NCBI GenBank assembly: GCA_047967505.1
Contig: CM106538.1
DNA from: Dipteris shenzhenensis
Lineage: Eukaryota > Polypodiophyta > Polypodiopsida > Gleicheniales
DNA length: 64,000 nucleotides
Strand: one strand, 5' to 3'
Part shown: piece after piece, positions 61,119 through 64,000 of the stretch
Position numbering within the stretch: the first letter of the stretch is position 1
Layout of the letters: each line of letters begins with the position of its first letter
The notes under the pieces: model-generated
Databases searched by the model: none
Told to the model about the DNA's origin: nothing
The model's input: only the letters and a program-made list of their open reading frames with translations
Translations under genes and position numbers: made by a program

Positions 61119-62076
61119 CTGGACTGGCCAAAAACTGAGGTCTGCCCAGGCATGTACTTTTGCCTGTCAGGATGCCTTGAGCAGCCCTTCTCCCCGCAAA
61201 GAAATGCTGCTCTGTGCAGCCCACATGTGCCTGCAGTCAGCCACAGACTGAGACCTCCAGGACCTATCTATCCTCTGTTCCCTACCCCCACCATCCCTAG
61301 ATCTACTCCCCCTTTGTCCTCCTCATATGGGGGCTCACAGGCGGGGCAGTTATCTCTAGCAGGATGCTAATATATACCACACATTTTGTATTACTTACAC
61401 CTTAATTTCACAGATGCATGCCCCAACAGACAATATATACCAAACATGCATAAACAGTTCGTCTTTAAAAACTCAGATTTGCCCCCAAAACAGACGACAA
61501 ACTCATCTTTGAATTAATAAAGGACTTCCTGATACAGTTTCAGAATTGACTCAGTGGTAAAACTGTGAGTCAGCATGTTACCACTTCTTGTAAGTTGCTG
61601 TGTACTGTCCAACTAGAAGGCGACAGACCACCACAATTTTCACAAGCAGAACTTTCTCACAATCCACAAGTACATGAAGCCCTGTTTTTGCACACTATGC
61701 AAGACATTAGGAGACTAATGTATCTTTAAAAGCAACAAAAAAGTGAACTAGTAAACAAGAAGGTATAAGGTGGCCTCAAAGACTTGCCAGCAGCACAAAC
61801 TCATGAATAAGGCAGCGATACTGAAAGTTCTTCTTTAATTAAGCACAGCAGCACACACTAGATCAGCAATACTTGAAGTCCTCCTTGATATTGCAGATCA
61901 GCACACATTAAACCGGCCTAATGGTAAAACTACTCTCTAATATTTTCTAAATCAAGAAGGGAATAGCAAGATCTTAACCACACAGCAATAGAGAGCCTAT
62001 TGCTAGCAGCTAAACAGTAGAAGTCCAAATGTGGAGTTAGCATGATATTGTCTATCTTACAATTGGCTAAATGACA
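61119..62076. other. Intergenic DNA downstream of the glycosyltransferase exon
   Basis: Contains the likely 3' untranslated region next to 62077. No coding region recognised. Confidence 0.45.
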
Positions 62077-63335
62077 TCACCTGCAAAAGATGCCCGTACA
62101 AGAAAGCTCATCATCTAGCATCCACAAACCCAAAGCCTTCAAGGCAATTGTATAAGAATCATTTATTTTGATGCCACTAATCAATGGAGCTGGCAACAGT
62201 AAACTACCCGTCTGATTCCTATGAGCAGTCCCAATATTTGCGATCAGGCTACGAGACAAGAACTCATGCTTCACCTTACTCTTGAGAATGCATCGCCGCA
62301 AAGAAACCTCAAGAAGGTCTTGTTTAGATTTAGGAATTCTAGATTTCTTGAAGGAGTCAGCTTGCTGCAATAAATCATTCCACACATCTTTCCAAAGATG
62401 CGATGTTTCCTCAGAGCTTCGACTGTATAAAAGCTCTGTAGAAATCCCTATTCCAGATGCAAATCCCAGCATGTCGTCATCGGATTTTCTAACATGCGGA
62501 AACGGATCTGCAGCCCACAATGTATCAACTTTTGTAAGCCAAACATTGTAACCAGACTGTAAGACCCATGAGATTGCTTGCACAATCAAAAGGGCTCCTC
62601 CGATAAGCCTACTGTCATCCTTTTCCATCTTCTCAAACAGATGCACATGTGCCCCATTCTTTTCTAGATTAAGATGCATTACAGTGTGCCCTCTCCGTAA
62701 AAATTCTACCACAAGGGTACGATTCTGAACGAGTAACACATAGTTCTTTATACCAAATTTACCAAACTGGCACAGCCAGTTTCTTGCAAGCACCTCTGGA
62801 AAACCTAGGGTATTGACAATGATGATTCCTCCACCAACCTGAAGCGATGGTAAAACCTTGTTCAAGTCATTGAAGGTGGTGATCAGGCTTTCTTGGAAAA
62901 CCTCATGAAAACAGTAGTTGTATCGCTTTAATTTATTTAACGGTTTCATTTCCCATATATTGATTTCTGACAAACCATGATCACCTATTAGCTTAGAATC
63001 TGGACCAGCCTCCCTTTTCGTATTAACACCTCTTTCTCTATAAGATACACTCAAGGCTTGTTCACCGAGAAAATTTGTATACAAATTGAAATAGCCTCTG
63101 CAATGCACAAACTTGATAAACCAAGGAGTCCATATTCTCTCTCTTGATCTGTGGTACCATCCAGTTGTAACCATGCCTTCCAAAAGAGGTTTAATGTTCT
63201 TGCTTCTCTGTGTATCATACCAAATACGGAACTCCTTCCACGGCCTTGGAAATAAGAGCTGTCCCCACGTTCCTACCAACTGATACAAAAACAGGCGTGT
63301 ATTGTTGTCTACTTGCAAATGATTGCCATGTTTAC
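62077..63335 (-). CDS. GT77-type nucleotide-diphospho-sugar transferase (RAY1-like), 3' exon
   Basis: One open exon of 1259 bp ending at the stop 62077-62079. A strong acceptor (TTTTGCACTCTGCAG) precedes it, and the exon begins with two bases of a split glycine codon, so earlier exons lie beyond the window. Conserved blocks are GKHGNHLQVDNNTRLFLY, PRPWKEFRIWYDT, EGMVTTGWY, RIWTPWFIKFV and GYFNLYTNF. The nucleotide-sugar part contains LLIVQAISWVLQSGYNVWLTKVDTLW. These resemble plant PF03407 proteins of the RAY1 type (arabinosyltransferases of cell-wall glycans, Golgi); the assignment is from recall. In the DxD-like site, KVD (62532-62524) stands where the family usually has D-x-D. A GT follows the CAG just before the stop, so a further small exon cannot be excluded. 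Confidence 0.75.
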
Positions 63336-63479
63336 CTGCAGAGTGCAAAATGTAACATTGTGAGATGCTTTTACAAAAAAGTCTTCTTCAAAAACAAAGT
63401 GCATCCAAATTTCAAAGTCTTGTTGGCTGCTGGTCAGTAGGCATCAAACATAGAGGAGTTGAACAGATCCTGAAGTATA

Positions 63480-64000
63480 TCACATAGTGATGATAACATA
63501 AAAGGCGAAGGGTAAGCCCATCAAAACGACGGATGATGACAAGTCAAATCAGGAGGATCTACTGTTACTGGTGGGTTACTCAGGTAGGAGCCACTTGGAG
63601 CTTGTGTCTGGAAATTGCTGGAGAGTGATCCAAGTACATTTGGTAATTGGTACTAAAAGGAGCAGCCACAGCCATCTCATTACTTAGATGTGTTTCTTGG
63701 TTGTGGATGTGCCAAAATAATGGTGGGTTGAAACAAACCCCAGGAGCATGATGCTTGGGTAGAGCCAGGTTGTCGTTGGCTTATGAGGGGGATAGCTGGA
63801 TGAATGTAATGGAGGTACTCGTATTGCTCGAGGTTGGACTGAGAGCAACAGGAGCTGCATGTTCAAAGACTGAAAATCCAGGATGCCTTTGACTTGTTCC
63901 TAAAAGCATCTCCATGGGAGCTGATGGAGCATCTGCACCGATGAGTGGGTATACCCACACTGGGTTGATGAGAGGGGGTGTCACCTCCCTGCTGGCGAGT
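63480..64000 (+). mobile_element. Edge of a diverged relative of the CAO-intron copia-type element
   Basis: 63690-63978 aligns by eye with the internal region at about 8815-9174: ATGTGCCAAAA, GGTTGAAACA, AGCATG-TGCTTGG, TTATGAGGGGGA-A, TGGAGCATCT and finally GAGAGGGGG at 63970-63978. A new LTR start, TGTCACCTCC, follows at 63979, lacking the TGGAAAGG of the other copies. The part 63480-63690 aligns more weakly. The element runs out of the window. It lies upstream of the glycosyltransferase exon and antisense to it, so probably in an intron of that gene. Confidence 0.7.

Noticed and set aside
61119-61260. Extension of the copia integrase fragment upstream on the minus strand
   Set aside because: The pre-integrase zinc-binding motif is absent in all frames, so similarity ends near 61040.

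Overview
This window is nuclear DNA of a land plant. The evidence is a chlorophyllide a oxygenase gene with seven GT-AG introns, a plant glycosyltransferase exon, an intronless F-box/kelch gene, and plant-type transposons (Ty1/copia, Ty3/gypsy, L1-like LINEs, a Helitron relative). The very long first intron, the GT/GA microsatellites and the transposon load would suit a large seed-free plant genome such as a fern, but the species is inference. I see no bacterial, organellar or CRISPR features.

Layout. 1-2440: decayed Ty3/gypsy pol (+). 2441-3074: short direct and inverted repeats. 4557-13666 (-): a complete chlorophyllide a oxygenase gene (CAO; 8 exons, 555 residues). Its 6.8-kb intron 1 holds an antisense copia-type element with three LTRs and two internal regions, bounded by one 5-bp target duplication. 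13667-22480: mostly featureless DNA with microsatellites and small duplications. 22480-28971, possibly to 29640 (-): a decayed Helitron/Helentron coding for an RPA-like protein, a HUH Rep-helicase and an exonuclease-endonuclease-phosphatase (EEP) domain. 32364-33551 (+): intact F-box/kelch gene. 35196-40852 and 40897-46340 (+): two related full-length but disabled L1-type LINEs, head to tail, with a GT/GA microsatellite before, between and after them. 46400-53750: repeat-rich DNA. 53750-55250 (+): decayed copia gag/integrase. 55950-58640 (-): an unclassified decayed coding region. 60345-61040 (-): copia integrase remnant. 62077-63335 (-): 3' exon of a GT77-type (RAY1-like) glycosyltransferase whose 5' part lies outside the window. 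63480-64000 (+): edge of another member of the element family found in the CAO intron.

Three host genes are credible: CAO (chlorophyll b synthesis in plastids), an F-box/kelch protein (probable SCF ubiquitin ligase substrate receptor) and a Golgi-type glycosyltransferase. They do not form a pathway. The main interest is transposon biology: the three-LTR array in the CAO intron, its relative at the right edge antisense to the glycosyltransferase, the RPA + Rep-helicase + EEP architecture, and the LINE pair bounded by microsatellites. All reading was by eye; no database search or alignment was run.
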